A stretch of DNA of 64,000 bases from Prevotella sp. UBA1705 (GCA_002317385.1 DCJH01000026.1:29066-93065), one strand, 5' to 3'. Shown: positions 33,603 to 43,267, numbered from the stretch's first letter. Numbers and translations: made by a program. The notes: generated by a model not told the origin, from the sequence alone.

Positions 33603-36242
33603 ATGGACGAAAATCAGACAATTGATCAGGACAGAATCATGAAGATCAACATCGAAGAGGAGATGAAGACCTCTTACATCGACTATTCTATGTCGGTGAT
33701 TGTTGCTCGTGCCCTGCCTGATGTGAGAGATGGATTCAAGCCTGTGCACCGCCGTATTCTCTACGGAATGCTCGGACTTGGCAACACCAGTGACAAACCG
33801 TATAAGAAGTGTGCGCGTGTCGTTGGTGATGTGTTGGGTAAGTACCATCCTCATGGTGACAGTTCGGTGTATGGCGCCTTGGTGCGCATGGGCCAGGACT
33901 GGAATATGCGTTATAAGCTTGTAGACGGTCAGGGAAACTTCGGTAGCGTGGACGGCGACTCGCCGGCAGCCATGCGATATACTGAGTGCCGCCTGTCGAA
34001 GATGGGCGAGCATGTGATGGACGATATCGACAAGGATACCGTAGACATGGTGAACAACTTCGACGACACGTTGAAAGAGCCGTCGGTGATGCCGACCAAG
34101 ATACCCAATCTATTGGTGAACGGTGGCAATGGTATTGCCGTGGGTATGGCTACCAACATCCCGACTCATAACATCAACGAGGTGATCGACGGTTGCTGTG
34201 CCTATATAGACAACCCCGACATCGACACCGAAGGACTGATGCAGTATATCCCTGCACCCGATTTCCCCACCGGAGCCTACATCTACGGCATGCAAGGTGT
34301 GCGCGACGCCTATGAGACCGGACGCGGGCGCGTGGTGATGCGCGCCAAGGCCGAGATAGAAAGTGATGAGAGTCACGACAAGATTGTGGTGACCGAGATT
34401 CCCTATGGCGTGAACAAGCAGCAGCTCATTGAGTATATCGCCGAACTGGTGAAGGAGGGAAAGCTCGAGGGAATCTCCAATGTGAACGACGAGACAGGCC
34501 GTCAGGGCATGCGCATCGTGGTCGATGTGAAGCGGGATGCCAATGCTAAGGTTATCCTGAACAAGCTCTTCAAGATGACCGCCCTACAGAGTTCATTCTC
34601 AGTGAACTGCATTGCCTTGGTGCCTAACAAAAACGACCATTCGCTCCTGCGCCCCAAACAGCTTTCGCTGAAGGAGTGCATCGGCTATTTTATCGAGCAT
34701 CGTCATGAGGTGACCATCCGTCGCACGCAGTTCGATTTGCAGAAAGCCAAGGAGCGTGCACACATCCTGGAGGGTCTGATCATTGCCTGCGACAATATCG
34801 ACGAGGTGGTGCACATCATCCGTGGAAGCAAGACTCCCGCCGACGCCCAGACCAATCTGGAGAAGCGTTTCGAGCTCGACAGCCTCCAGTCGAAGGCTAT
34901 TGTCGACATGCGTCTGGCCCAATTGACCGGCCTGCGCATGGACCAGCTGCATGCAGATTATGAAGAACTGATGAAGACCATCGAGTATTTGCAGTCGATT
35001 CTCGACGATCCCGAGAAGTGTAAGGAGGTGATGAAGGCCGAGTTGCAGGAGGTGAAGGAGAAATATGGCGATGAGCGTCGCACCAAGATCATCCTTGATG
35101 AGCACGAGTTCAATGCCGAGGACTTCTATCCCAACGACCCGGTGGTGATCACCGTGAGCCATCTCGGCTACATCAAGCGCACCCCGCTGAGCGACTTCCG
35201 CGAGCAGGCTCGTGGCGGAGTGGGCTCTAAGGGAGCACAGACACGCGATAAAGACTTCACCGAATATATCTATCCGGCCACCATGCACCAGACGATGCTC
35301 TTCTTCTCTAAGAAGGGACGCTGCTACTGGCTGCACTGCTACGACATTCCCGAGGGCGACAAGACCTCCAAGGGTCGTGCCATCCAGAACCTGCTGAACA
35401 TCGATCCAGACGACTCTGTGAACGCATTCCTGCGTCTGCGTGGCCGTGGCCTGCAGGACGAAGAGTTCGTCAGAAGCCACTATGTAGTATTTGCCACCAA
35501 GAACGGAACGGTGAAGAAGACTTCGTTGGAGGAGTATTCTCGTCCGCGAGCCAATGGTGTGATTGCCATAAACATAGTGGATGGCGACGAGGTTGTAGAC
35601 GTTAGGCTCACCAATGGCACTAACGAGCTCATCATGGCCGACCGCAACGGTAGGGCCGTGCGCTTCGACGAGACGACCATCCGCACCATGGGTCGTGCCG
35701 CTACGGGTGTGCGTGGTATGCGAATCGATGGCGACGACGATGCCGTGGTAGGCATGGTTGTGGTGAACGAGGCCGATAAGGAGAGCGTGATGGTAGTCAG
35801 CGAGAATGGCTATGGCAAGCGCTCCGAGGTGGAAGACTACCGCAAGACCAACCGTGGAGGTAAAGGTGTGAAGACCATGGCCATCACGGAGAAGACCGGC
35901 CGCCTGGTTGCCATCAAGAGTGTAACCGATGACAACGACCTCATGATCATCAATAAGAGTGGCATCGTGATACGTCTTGCCCTGTCGGAGGTACGCATCA
36001 TGGGTCGCGCCACGCAGGGAGTGCGTCTCATCAACCTGGAGAAGAAAAACGATATCATAGCCAGCGTTTGCAAGGTGATGACGTCGGATTTGGAAGCTTC
36101 GGTAGAGGAGGAGAGCCGTCAGCAGATGGCAGACAACAACGAACAGTTCGCACAGTCTACCAATGCCGGCGAGGAGTCTGATGCTGCAGATTCTTCCGAC
36201 ACTTCCAACAATATTGATGAAATAATTGATTTCGAGAAGTAA
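33603..36242 (+). CDS. gyrA: DNA gyrase subunit A
   Basis: Catalytic subunit of the type IIA topoisomerase that introduces negative supercoils. In the 879-residue protein the breakage-reunion domain (1-500) holds the active-site tyrosine in AMRYTECRL, and the quinolone-determining region reads HPHGDSSVYGALVRM: the position of E. coli Ser83 is Ser, that of Asp87 is Gly. The C-terminal beta-pinwheel has six blades with a GyrA-box-like RGGKGVKT near residue 757, which supports gyrase rather than ParC. The last 50 residues are acidic and Ser/Asp-rich. A hairpin and an exported-protein gene follow 73 bases downstream. Confidence 0.96.
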   Translation: MDENQTIDQDRIMKINIEEEMKTSYIDYSMSVIVARALPDVRDGFKPVHRRILYGMLGLGNTSDKPYKKCARVVGDVLGKYHPHGDSSVYGALVRMGQDWNMRYKLVDGQGNFGSVDGDSPAAMRYTECRLSKMGEHVMDDIDKDTVDMVNNFDDTLKEPSVMPTKIPNLLVNGGNGIAVGMATNIPTHNINEVIDGCCAYIDNPDIDTEGLMQYIPAPDFPTGAYIYGMQGVRDAYETGRGRVVMRAKAEIESDESHDKIVVTEIPYGVNKQQLIEYIAELVKEGKLEGISNVNDETGRQGMRIVVDVKRDANAKVILNKLFKMTALQSSFSVNCIALVPNKNDHSLLRPKQLSLKECIGYFIEHRHEVTIRRTQFDLQKAKERAHILEGLIIACDNIDEVVHIIRGSKTPADAQTNLEKRFELDSLQSKAIVDMRLAQLTGLRMDQLHADYEELMKTIEYLQSILDDPEKCKEVMKAELQEVKEKYGDERRTKIILDEHEFNAEDFYPNDPVVITVSHLGYIKRTPLSDFREQARGGVGSKGAQTRDKDFTEYIYPATMHQTMLFFSKKGRCYWLHCYDIPEGDKTSKGRAIQNLLNIDPDDSVNAFLRLRGRGLQDEEFVRSHYVVFATKNGTVKKTSLEEYSRPRANGVIAINIVDGDEVVDVRLTNGTNELIMADRNGRAVRFDETTIRTMGRAATGVRGMRIDGDDDAVVGMVVVNEADKESVMVVSENGYGKRSEVEDYRKTNRGGKGVKTMAITEKTGRLVAIKSVTDDNDLMIINKSGIVIRLALSEVRIMGRATQGVRLINLEKKNDIIASVCKVMTSDLEASVEEESRQQMADNNEQFAQSTNAGEESDAADSSDTSNNIDEIIDFEK

Positions 36243-36249
36243 CAATCTG

Positions 36250-36277
36250 CTCCTGTTGCTCGTCTGAGCAACAGGAG
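36250..36277 (+). terminator. Perfect hairpin after gyrA without T-run
   Basis: CTCCTGTTGCTC (36250-36261), GTCT loop, GAGCAACAGGAG (36266-36277). The following bases are TCATAAAAAG, so it is either a weak terminator or an mRNA-processing or stability hairpin between gyrA and the next gene. Confidence 0.6.
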
Positions 36278-36315
36278 TCATAAAAAGTAATCATAAACAT
36301 TTAAACTAATAGATT

Positions 36316-37551
36316 ATGAAGAAGTTAATGATCGCAGCTTTGATGGTGCTTGGCACTTCTGCTGCATTTGCCGGAGACAGTGAACCACTCAAGGCCATCA
36401 CCAAAGCAAAGACCTATGCCGAGGCCGTGCAGTTGCTCAAGAGCAACCTCGACCAGCTGGCCAGTGCACAGGAGAAGGCTAAGGCTTACGATTATGTGAC
36501 CCGTCTGGCACTCGCCAAGTTCGACAAGGAGAATGCTGTACAGGCTGCCAACATGCAGGCTAAGATCACCAAGGCCAAGGAAGAGGCTTACGACACCCTG
36601 GGATTCTATGAGGCAGCCTACAACGCTACGGTCAACGGACTGGAGTGTATGAAGTATGACGCTCAGCCAGACGCTAAGGGAAAGGTGAAGGCCAAGTTCA
36701 CCGACGGTCTCACTCCGCTGCTCAACAATGCCCGTATGCAGCTCGTTACCGCAGGTAACTACTATGCTCAGGCTGGCGACCAGGACGGCGTGCTGAAGTA
36801 TTGGGGTACTTTCCTTGATACCGATGATAACCCCGTGTTCAAGTCTTCCAAGGAGCAAGAGACACAATTCATCGGTCAGGTGGCTTACTATACCGCTCAG
36901 TATGCCAACCAGGCCAAGCTGTTCGACAAGGCAGAGAAGTATATCAACATCGCCATGCAGGACGAGTCTATGCGTAAGCAGGCACAGACCTTCAAGCTCG
37001 CCATTGCTGAACGCAACCTGAAGACACGCGAAGACTCTCTGAAATATGTGGAGAGCGTTAAGGAAATGTATGAGAAAGACCCCAGCAACGACATGGTTTT
37101 CGGCACGTTGTGCAATATGTATAGCAGCCTGAAAATGAACTCGGAGCTCGACCAGGCCGTAGCTGCCAAGATCGCACAGGATCCCAACAACTTCACTGCA
37201 TGGGCTCTGAAGGGTCAGACTTTGATGAACCGCAACTCTACAACAGATAATCCTAACTGGGACGAGTGTATCGAAGCTTTGAAGAAAGCCGCTGAGCTCG
37301 ACAACGGAAACTCTGTCGTTCTCACCTACTTGGGCTTCGCCATCAATGCTAAAGCCGGCCAGATGAGTGGTGATCGCGCTGCTCAGAAGGCTCTCTACAC
37401 CGAGTCAATGAAGTATCTGGAGCATGCCAAGGAGATTGATCCGAACCGCGAGAAGGCCAACTGGGCATATCCTTTGTACCAGTGCTACTACTCTGTATTC
37501 CCTGCAAACGATCCCCGTACAGTGGAATTGGAGAAGATGCTGAAGAAGTAA
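36316..37551 (+). CDS. Exported helical-repeat (TPR-like) protein
   Basis: A 411-residue secreted protein with signal peptide MKKLMIAALMVLGTSAAFA. The rest is helical with TPR-like pairs (for example KLFDKAEKYINIAMQ, WDECIEALKKAAELDNGNSVVL, MKYLEHAKEIDPNREKANW). Function unknown. It is related to the following gene: GTFLDTDDNPVFKS here matches DQYLNTAEQPLFTS there, both followed by a VAYY/VAYW segment at a similar distance. Codon use is strongly biased towards few codons, as in highly expressed genes. Confidence 0.8.
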   Translation: MKKLMIAALMVLGTSAAFAGDSEPLKAITKAKTYAEAVQLLKSNLDQLASAQEKAKAYDYVTRLALAKFDKENAVQAANMQAKITKAKEEAYDTLGFYEAAYNATVNGLECMKYDAQPDAKGKVKAKFTDGLTPLLNNARMQLVTAGNYYAQAGDQDGVLKYWGTFLDTDDNPVFKSSKEQETQFIGQVAYYTAQYANQAKLFDKAEKYINIAMQDESMRKQAQTFKLAIAERNLKTREDSLKYVESVKEMYEKDPSNDMVFGTLCNMYSSLKMNSELDQAVAAKIAQDPNNFTAWALKGQTLMNRNSTTDNPNWDECIEALKKAAELDNGNSVVLTYLGFAINAKAGQMSGDRAAQKALYTESMKYLEHAKEIDPNREKANWAYPLYQCYYSVFPANDPRTVELEKMLKK

Positions 37552-37563
37552 TAACATAGTTCG

Positions 37564-37606
37564 ACAGCCTCATTCTCACCTCATAGGAGAGTGAGGCTGT
37601 TCCTTT
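37564..37606 (+). terminator. Terminator between the two TPR-like genes
   Basis: ACAGCCTCATTCTC (37564-37577) pairs with GAGAGTGAGGCTGT (37587-37600) with one mismatch, then TCCTTTTATT. Confidence 0.8.
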
Positions 37607-37692
37607 TATTCATCGCTTTACCATCAATTCTTGGAAAAGAGCCACGTGGTAGAGAGATGATTTTATTTATTTGCTCATTAATTGTTTATTAG

Positions 37693-38895
37693 ATGAAACT
37701 CAGGATATTTAGTATTTTCATGTTGTTGGTGGTGTGCGGAAGTGCCTTTTCGCAGAAAAAAGAGATTTCTGCAGCACGGGATAATGTCAAGAAAGGTGTC
37801 AATCTTGACAAGGCTGAGCAGTCTATGCAAAGGCTTCTGAGTGATTCTGCCAACCGTGAAAACACCAAAATCTGGGACGTTCTCTTCGAAAGTCTTCGCA
37901 AACAGTATGACCAAGGCAATGAGAAACTCTATCTGAAACAGAAATACGACACGGTTTCGCTCTTCAATATAGCATCCAGAATGTTTACCGTTATGGAGTC
38001 ATACGACAGCATTGACGCCATGCCCGACCGGAAAGGAAGAGTGAAACTGTCTTATCGAAAGGACAATTCGGCTCTCCTCAACACCCTACGTCCCAATCTA
38101 TACAATGGTGGTCGCTTCTTCATCTTGAAGCAGAAATACGAAGATGCCTACCGATTGCTCGACCAATATCTGAATACTGCCGAGCAGCCGCTGTTCACTT
38201 CGTATCAGTATTCGATACGCGACAAAGCGATGCCTGAGGTTGCTTATTGGGCCGTCTACTCCGCGTTTAAGTTGAAGGACGGACAGAAAGTGCTGAAATA
38301 TGCACCGCTGGCTCTGACCGATACGACCCACCATGAGATGGTTTTGCAGTATCTTTGCGAGACCTATCAGCTTGATAATGATACGGCAAGCTATCATCGC
38401 ACTCTCTGCGAGGGCTTCAAACATTATCCATTATCTGGTTTCTTCTATCCTCATCTTATTGATTTCTATTCCCAGCAGAAGCAATGGACAGAGGCGCTGG
38501 CACTCACCGACCAGGCTTTGGCGGTCGATAGTACACAGTTGATGTTCCATTTGACCAAGAGTTCGATACTTCTTAATCAAGGGAAATACGCCGAAAGTTT
38601 CGACATCAGCGACTCTGTGCTTCAAAAGAACGATAGCATTCCAGAAGCGAATCTCAACGCAGGACTGGCTAAATTCAACCAGGGCGTGATGCAAGACAAG
38701 ACTGTTCAGACTACGAGAAACAGGAAAAACATCTTGAAACTCTATCGGGAGGCCTTGCCATATCTTGAGAAATATCGGAAGATGCGCCCTGACAGACTGG
38801 ACACTTGGGGCCTTCCCTTATATACCATCTATCTCAATCTCAACATGGGAAAGCAGTTCGACGAGATAGACAAGCTCATGAAGAACAAAGGATAG
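37693..38895 (+). CDS. Exported helical-repeat (TPR-like) protein, paralogue of the preceding gene
   Basis: A 400-residue protein with signal peptide MKLRIFSIFMLLVVCGSAFS. TPR-like helix pairs include KQKYEDAYRLLDQYLN, QQKQWTEALALTDQALAVDS and NQGKYAESFDISDSVLQKNDS. It has the same length and order of segments as the upstream protein but low identity, so an old tandem duplication is likely. Codon use is less biased than in its neighbour. Function unknown. Confidence 0.78.
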   Translation: MKLRIFSIFMLLVVCGSAFSQKKEISAARDNVKKGVNLDKAEQSMQRLLSDSANRENTKIWDVLFESLRKQYDQGNEKLYLKQKYDTVSLFNIASRMFTVMESYDSIDAMPDRKGRVKLSYRKDNSALLNTLRPNLYNGGRFFILKQKYEDAYRLLDQYLNTAEQPLFTSYQYSIRDKAMPEVAYWAVYSAFKLKDGQKVLKYAPLALTDTTHHEMVLQYLCETYQLDNDTASYHRTLCEGFKHYPLSGFFYPHLIDFYSQQKQWTEALALTDQALAVDSTQLMFHLTKSSILLNQGKYAESFDISDSVLQKNDSIPEANLNAGLAKFNQGVMQDKTVQTTRNRKNILKLYREALPYLEKYRKMRPDRLDTWGLPLYTIYLNLNMGKQFDEIDKLMKNKG

Positions 38896-38939
38896 TTGTG
38901 CAAAACTAATAGGGGAGCTATTCTAAATATAGGGTATAG

Positions 38940-39524
38940 CTATTCGAAGCTAAGATGATTCAGGCGGTTACGGAGTTCTTCCGCCTGACTTTTTCGAATG
39001 GAAAGCACAATTTCGCAAGTGTTGTTGAAGTTTTGAGACACTATCCGAGCCTCCGTATTCTTCACCAATTTCATCACCGCATTCATCATGGGATAGGCAA
39101 ATTGATATTTGATTTGCTCTTCCACCAATCGTATTTCGGTCTCACAGTGGGCTATAGCATCGGCTGCAGCCGTGCGATAGGCCACGATAAGACCTCCCGT
39201 TCCGAGATTTACGCCACCATAATAGCGCACCACGCACACCAGGATATCTGTGAGTTCGTTGGAGAGAATCTGCCCTAAGATGGGCTTTCCTGCCGTAGAA
39301 GACGGTTCGCCATCGTCGTTGGCGCGAAAGGTTTCTCCCTCTGGTCCAAGCACATAGGCATAGCAACAATGACGGGCATCGTAGTATTTCTTGCGATATC
39401 CGTCTATAATCTCCTTCACATCGTCTAAGGATTCCACATGATGCGCAAAAGCGAGGAACTTACTCCGCTTCTCAGAGTAGAATCCCTCGCCGTCGCTTTT
39501 AATGGTTTTGTAGCTGTCTTCCAT
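38940..39524 (-). CDS. YigZ/IMPACT-family protein
   Basis: A 194-residue protein with the IMPACT N-terminal domain. KFLAFAHHVESLDDVKEII, the DARHCCYAYVLG block and DDGEPSSTAGKPIL (near residue 75) are the family signature; the last 55 residues form the short RWD-like UPF0029 C-terminal part. Function in bacteria is not established. ATG at 39524; the codon before is TTG. It lies 78 bases downstream of the DUF1015 gene on the same strand. Confidence 0.9.
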   Translation of the reverse strand: MEDSYKTIKSDGEGFYSEKRSKFLAFAHHVESLDDVKEIIDGYRKKYYDARHCCYAYVLGPEGETFRANDDGEPSSTAGKPILGQILSNELTDILVCVVRYYGGVNLGTGGLIVAYRTAAADAIAHCETEIRLVEEQIKYQFAYPMMNAVMKLVKNTEARIVSQNFNNTCEIVLSIRKSQAEELRNRLNHLSFE

Positions 39525-39602
39525 CAAAGATAATTAGTAAATCCATCAGGCCAGGATAGTGAATCATCCAGACCTGAGGACCAAAAGTTTCTAACCGAAG
39601 AA

Positions 39603-40853
39603 TCAATCGTCCAACTTGTGGATAATCAATCCAGAGCGGAGTTTGGGCTCAAACCAAGTAGCCTTGGGCGGCATAATCTTGCCAGAGTCGGCGATATTCA
39701 TGATCTGGCTCATCGAAACGGGGTAGAGTGCCAATGCCCAACGCATCTCGCCATTATCTACACGACGCTTCAACTCCTGCAGACCACGGAGTCCTCCCAC
39801 GAAATCGATGCGCTTATCAGAACGCAGATCTGTGATGCCCATGAGCTTGTCGAGAATGAGTCGGCTGGAGATGTCTACATCGAGTACACCAATCGGGTCG
39901 CTATCGTTGTAGGTTCCGGGCTTTGCCTTCAAGCTATACCACTCGCCATCGAGATAAAGCGAGAACTCGTGCAACTGCTGGGGTTTGTACTCGGCGGTGC
40001 CCTTCTTCTCTACCACGAAGTCGTTTTCCAATGCCTTCAGGAATTCCTCGGAGGTCATTCCGTTCAGATCCTTCACCACACGGTTATAGTCAAGGATAGT
40101 GAGTTGGCTGGCCTGGAAGCACACTGCCATGAAATAGTTGTACTCTTCCTTACCGGTATGGTTGGGATTCTGCTTGGCTTTCTCGGCACCTACCAGCGCT
40201 GCGGCGGCAGAACGATGGTGTCCGTCGGCAATGTAAAGGCTCGGCATCTTCTCAAATTCGGCCGTAATCGTAGCGAGATCAGCCTCGTCGGAGATCACCC
40301 AGAGCTGATGACGGAATCCGTCGATGGGCGCAATAAAGTCGTATTCAGGCTCAGTCTGAGCATAGCGGCTGAGCAAACCGTTGAGCACCTCATTGTCGGG
40401 ATAGGCAAAGAACACCGGCTCGATATTGGCATTGCATACGCGCACATGCTTCATGCGGTCTTCCTCCTTGTCCCTGCGGGTAAGTTCATGCTTCTTGATG
40501 ACACCCGTCATATAGTCGTTGACATAGGCGCCCACCACCAGACCATACTGTGTTTTGCCGTTCATGGTCTGTGCATAGATGTAGTAATGGGGCTTATCGT
40601 CCTGAACGAGCCAGCCTTTGTCCTGGAACATCTGGAAGTGGTCGGCGGCGCTCTGGTACACGCGCGGGTCGTATTCTGACGTCCCCTCTTCGAAATTGAT
40701 CTCCGGTTTGATGATGTGATAGAGTGACTTCTCATTGTCACCGGCCTCTACGCGAGCCTCATCGGAGTCGAGGACGTCGTATGGGCGAGACTCCACCTCC
40801 TCAGCATAAGCCTTGGGCGGACGTACTCCCTTGAAAGGTTTTACAATAGCCAT
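39603..40853 (-). CDS. DUF1015-family protein (SerC-like operon partner)
   Basis: A 416-residue cytoplasmic protein of the DUF1015 family. Marks are IVKPFKGVRPPKAYAEEV at the start, RPYDVLD, the IADGHHRSAAA block near residue 205 and FVGGLRGLQEL near 360. Function is not proven; the regular neighbourhood with serA and serC suggests a role linked to serine or phosphoserine metabolism. The start at 40853 gives the conserved N-terminus. The gap to serA is 170 bases. Confidence 0.88.
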   Translation of the reverse strand: MAIVKPFKGVRPPKAYAEEVESRPYDVLDSDEARVEAGDNEKSLYHIIKPEINFEEGTSEYDPRVYQSAADHFQMFQDKGWLVQDDKPHYYIYAQTMNGKTQYGLVVGAYVNDYMTGVIKKHELTRRDKEEDRMKHVRVCNANIEPVFFAYPDNEVLNGLLSRYAQTEPEYDFIAPIDGFRHQLWVISDEADLATITAEFEKMPSLYIADGHHRSAAAALVGAEKAKQNPNHTGKEEYNYFMAVCFQASQLTILDYNRVVKDLNGMTSEEFLKALENDFVVEKKGTAEYKPQQLHEFSLYLDGEWYSLKAKPGTYNDSDPIGVLDVDISSRLILDKLMGITDLRSDKRIDFVGGLRGLQELKRRVDNGEMRWALALYPVSMSQIMNIADSGKIMPPKATWFEPKLRSGLIIHKLDD

Positions 40854-41023
40854 AGTATGATTTATTGGTTTAACTTGTTCTCGTCTTTCCTCCCGTAGGC
40901 CCTGGCCATGGTGCCCAAGCCCTACGAAAGAGTCTATTTGAATAGAAAAAACTTCGCCCACACCATGCCCACGATCATCCCAAAGGACTGAGGCGGAAGC
41001 ATGGAGTGGGCGAGTAGCTTCAT

Positions 41024-41941
41024 TTATTTGTTCACCTGATACCTGGTATCTCCATCCTTGAAGAACGAGCTTATCTGCTTGGCGGCAGCAATACCGGCAT
41101 TGATATTGGCCTCGGCAGTCTGTGCACCCATCTTCTTCGGGGTAGAGAAGTAGCGGCCTTCGAACTTCTTGAACTCAGCATCGGCATCGGGCATGATGTC
41201 GGTCACGAACTTCAGGTCCTCACGTTCGGCCATCAACTTCAGCAACTCAGGCTCATTGATCACTTCCTTGCGGGCTGTGTTCACCAGGATGCCACCCTTC
41301 TTCATCAGGTTCACCACATTATAGTTGATGCTTTCCTTGGTCTCTGGAGTAGCGGGGATGTGCAGAGAAACCACGTCGCAAGCCTTGAACAGGTCGTCGC
41401 GGCTATCCACTGCATGCACGCCGGCGCTCTCAATGGCATCCTTCGGGCAGTATTCGTCGAAAGCATAGATATCCATTCCGAAGCCCTGAGCGATGCGGGC
41501 TACATTGCGACCCACGTTTCCAAAGGCGAGAATACCCAGTTTCTTGCCCTTCAACTCAGTGCCCGACTTACCATTATAGAAATTACGAACGGCAAACACG
41601 AGGAGGCCAAACACCAGCTCGGCCACAGCATTGGAGTTCTGTCCCGGTGTGTTTTCTACCACCACACCCTTCTCTTTGGCGTATGCGGTGTCGATAGAGT
41701 CGAAGCCTGCACCAGCGCGAACCACAATCTTCAGGTTCTTGGCAGCATCCAACACCTCTGGAGTCACCTTGTCTGAACGCACGATCATTGCGTCGGCATC
41801 GGCCACAGCGTCGAGCAATTGCTGCTTCTCTGTGTATTTCTCCAATAACACTACCTCATGGCCAGCGGCCTGAGCTTCTTTCTTGATCCCCTCAACAGCA
41901 ACAGCTGCGAAAGGCTTTTCGGTAGCAACAAGTATCTTCAT
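41024..41941 (-). CDS. serA: D-3-phosphoglycerate dehydrogenase, short type with Lys in place of catalytic His
   Basis: First enzyme of serine synthesis, oxidising 3-phosphoglycerate with NAD. At 305 residues it is the short form without ACT or intervening domains. VVRAGAGFDSIDTAYA holds the substrate-binding Arg region, LGILAFGNVGRNVARIAQ the nucleotide loop, and MKKGGILVNTARKEVI the catalytic-Arg neighbourhood. The place of the usual PHxGA histidine reads KKMGA with Lys270, as in the short, lysine-type enzymes known from Bacteroidetes and Entamoeba. ATG at 41941 gives the conserved MKILVATEKPF start. It lies 176 bases after serC with a hairpin between them. Confidence 0.93.
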   Translation of the reverse strand: MKILVATEKPFAAVAVEGIKKEAQAAGHEVVLLEKYTEKQQLLDAVADADAMIVRSDKVTPEVLDAAKNLKIVVRAGAGFDSIDTAYAKEKGVVVENTPGQNSNAVAELVFGLLVFAVRNFYNGKSGTELKGKKLGILAFGNVGRNVARIAQGFGMDIYAFDEYCPKDAIESAGVHAVDSRDDLFKACDVVSLHIPATPETKESINYNVVNLMKKGGILVNTARKEVINEPELLKLMAEREDLKFVTDIMPDADAEFKKFEGRYFSTPKKMGAQTAEANINAGIAAAKQISSFFKDGDTRYQVNK

Positions 41942-42084
41942 ATTCTTAGTTATTATGTTTACACGATTAGTAAATAAGGGCCAAGGCATACCATGACCAT
42001 CTGGCCTGACCACTGTCTGCCCTCCGCAATCAGCAGGAAGACGCAGCCACGACAAGCCTGAAAAATATCTCTCTTAAAATAGTA

Positions 42085-42110
42085 GCCTCCTCCCAGCTGA
42101 GGGAGGAGGC
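42085..42110 (-). terminator. GC-rich hairpin between serC and serA
   Basis: GCCTCCTCCC (42085-42094), six-base loop, GGGAGGAGGC (42101-42110), right after the serC stop. On the minus strand it is followed by TACTATTTTAAG, a poor T-run, so it may lower rather than stop transcription into serA. Confidence 0.65.
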
Positions 42111-42117
42111 AGGTTGT

Positions 42118-43185
42118 TTAGTGCTGGGCCTCGAAGTCCTGCATAGCCTTAGTGAGTTCTTTCACACCCTCTATGGTCTGTGCATTGTAGCAACTTGCGC
42201 GGAAACCACCCACAGAGCGGTGTCCCTTGATGCCCACCATGCCGCGTTCGGTAGCGAAATCGAAGAAGGGCTTCTCCAGTTCAGCATACTCCTCGTTCAT
42301 CACGAAGCAGATATTCATCAACGAGCGGTCTTCAGTGGCAACGGTGCCGCGGAACAACTTGTTGCGATCTATCTCGTCGTACACAATCTTGGCACGCTCC
42401 TGAGCCAATGCGTCCATAGCCTTCAGGCCGCCCTGAGCCTTCACCCAGCGCATGGTCTCCATCAGAGAATAGATAGGCACCACAGGAGGAGTATTGAACA
42501 TAGAACCTTTCTCCACATGAGTGCGATAGTCGATCATTGTAGGCAACTCGCGCGGAGCCTTACCCAGCATATCGTCTTTCACGATGACAACGGTCACACC
42601 GGCCATAGCCATGTTCTTCTGAGCACCGGCATAGATAGCGGTGTATTTGGAAACGTCTACCGGACGGCTCATGATATCCGACGACATATCGGCAATCAGA
42701 GGCACGGGAGCATCGAGGTCCTTGCGGATTTCGGTACCATAGATGGTATTGTTCGTTGTGAAGTGCAGATAGTCAAGGTCTGTGGGGATGTCGAAATCCT
42801 TGGGAATGAAAGAGAAATTCTTATCTGCAGAAGAAGCCAACTCAATTGCCTCTCCAAAATGTTTTGCTTCCTTGAGCGATTTCTTTGCCCAGACACCGGT
42901 ATTCACATATCCGGCCTTCTTGATCAGGAAGTTTGCGGGAATCTGCATGAACTGCAGTGAGGCACCGCCGCCAAGGAAAATTACGGAATAGCCCTCAGGC
43001 ACATCGAGCAATTCTTTGATCAGGGCAACAGCCTCGTCTACTACAGGCTGAAAGTCCTTTGCGCGATGGCTAATCTCCATCAGAGACAAACCGGAACCGT
43101 TGAAATCCAGAATCTGCTTAGCGGTATTCTCAATCACTTCGCGCGGAAGCATCGAGGGACCAGCATTAAAGTTGTACTTCTTCAT
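42118..43185 (-). CDS. serC: Phosphoserine aminotransferase
   Basis: PLP enzyme that converts 3-phosphohydroxypyruvate to phosphoserine (also used in pyridoxal phosphate synthesis). The 355-residue protein begins KKYNFNAGPSMLPREVI, has FLGGGASLQFMQIPANF near residue 72, the PLP-lysine block YAGAQKNMAMAG near 192, and GHRSVGGFRASCYNA near the end. It leads the serC-serA-DUF1015 group and has a full promoter upstream. Confidence 0.97.
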   Translation of the reverse strand: MKKYNFNAGPSMLPREVIENTAKQILDFNGSGLSLMEISHRAKDFQPVVDEAVALIKELLDVPEGYSVIFLGGGASLQFMQIPANFLIKKAGYVNTGVWAKKSLKEAKHFGEAIELASSADKNFSFIPKDFDIPTDLDYLHFTTNNTIYGTEIRKDLDAPVPLIADMSSDIMSRPVDVSKYTAIYAGAQKNMAMAGVTVVIVKDDMLGKAPRELPTMIDYRTHVEKGSMFNTPPVVPIYSLMETMRWVKAQGGLKAMDALAQERAKIVYDEIDRNKLFRGTVATEDRSLMNICFVMNEEYAELEKPFFDFATERGMVGIKGHRSVGGFRASCYNAQTIEGVKELTKAMQDFEAQH

Positions 43186-43235
43186 GTTTATTATTAATTT
43201 TTATGGGTTAGGAATTTCGAGATATATTGTACTTG

Positions 43236-43267
43236 CAAACTTATGGTTTTTATTTCAAATATACAAA
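43236..43267 (-). promoter_or_regulatory. serC promoter
   Basis: Minus strand: TTTG (43264-43267), 20 bases, TAAGTTTG (43236-43243). Full consensus; leader about 45 bases. Confidence 0.7.

Noticed and set aside
34599..36281. 560-codon open frame antisense to gyrA
   Set aside because: Shadow of gyrA; no domain.
39525..39532. -7-like box (TATCTTTG on the minus strand) for the YigZ gene
   Set aside because: It directly touches the ATG, so transcription would start inside the gene; no -33 box at the right distance. Probably chance.
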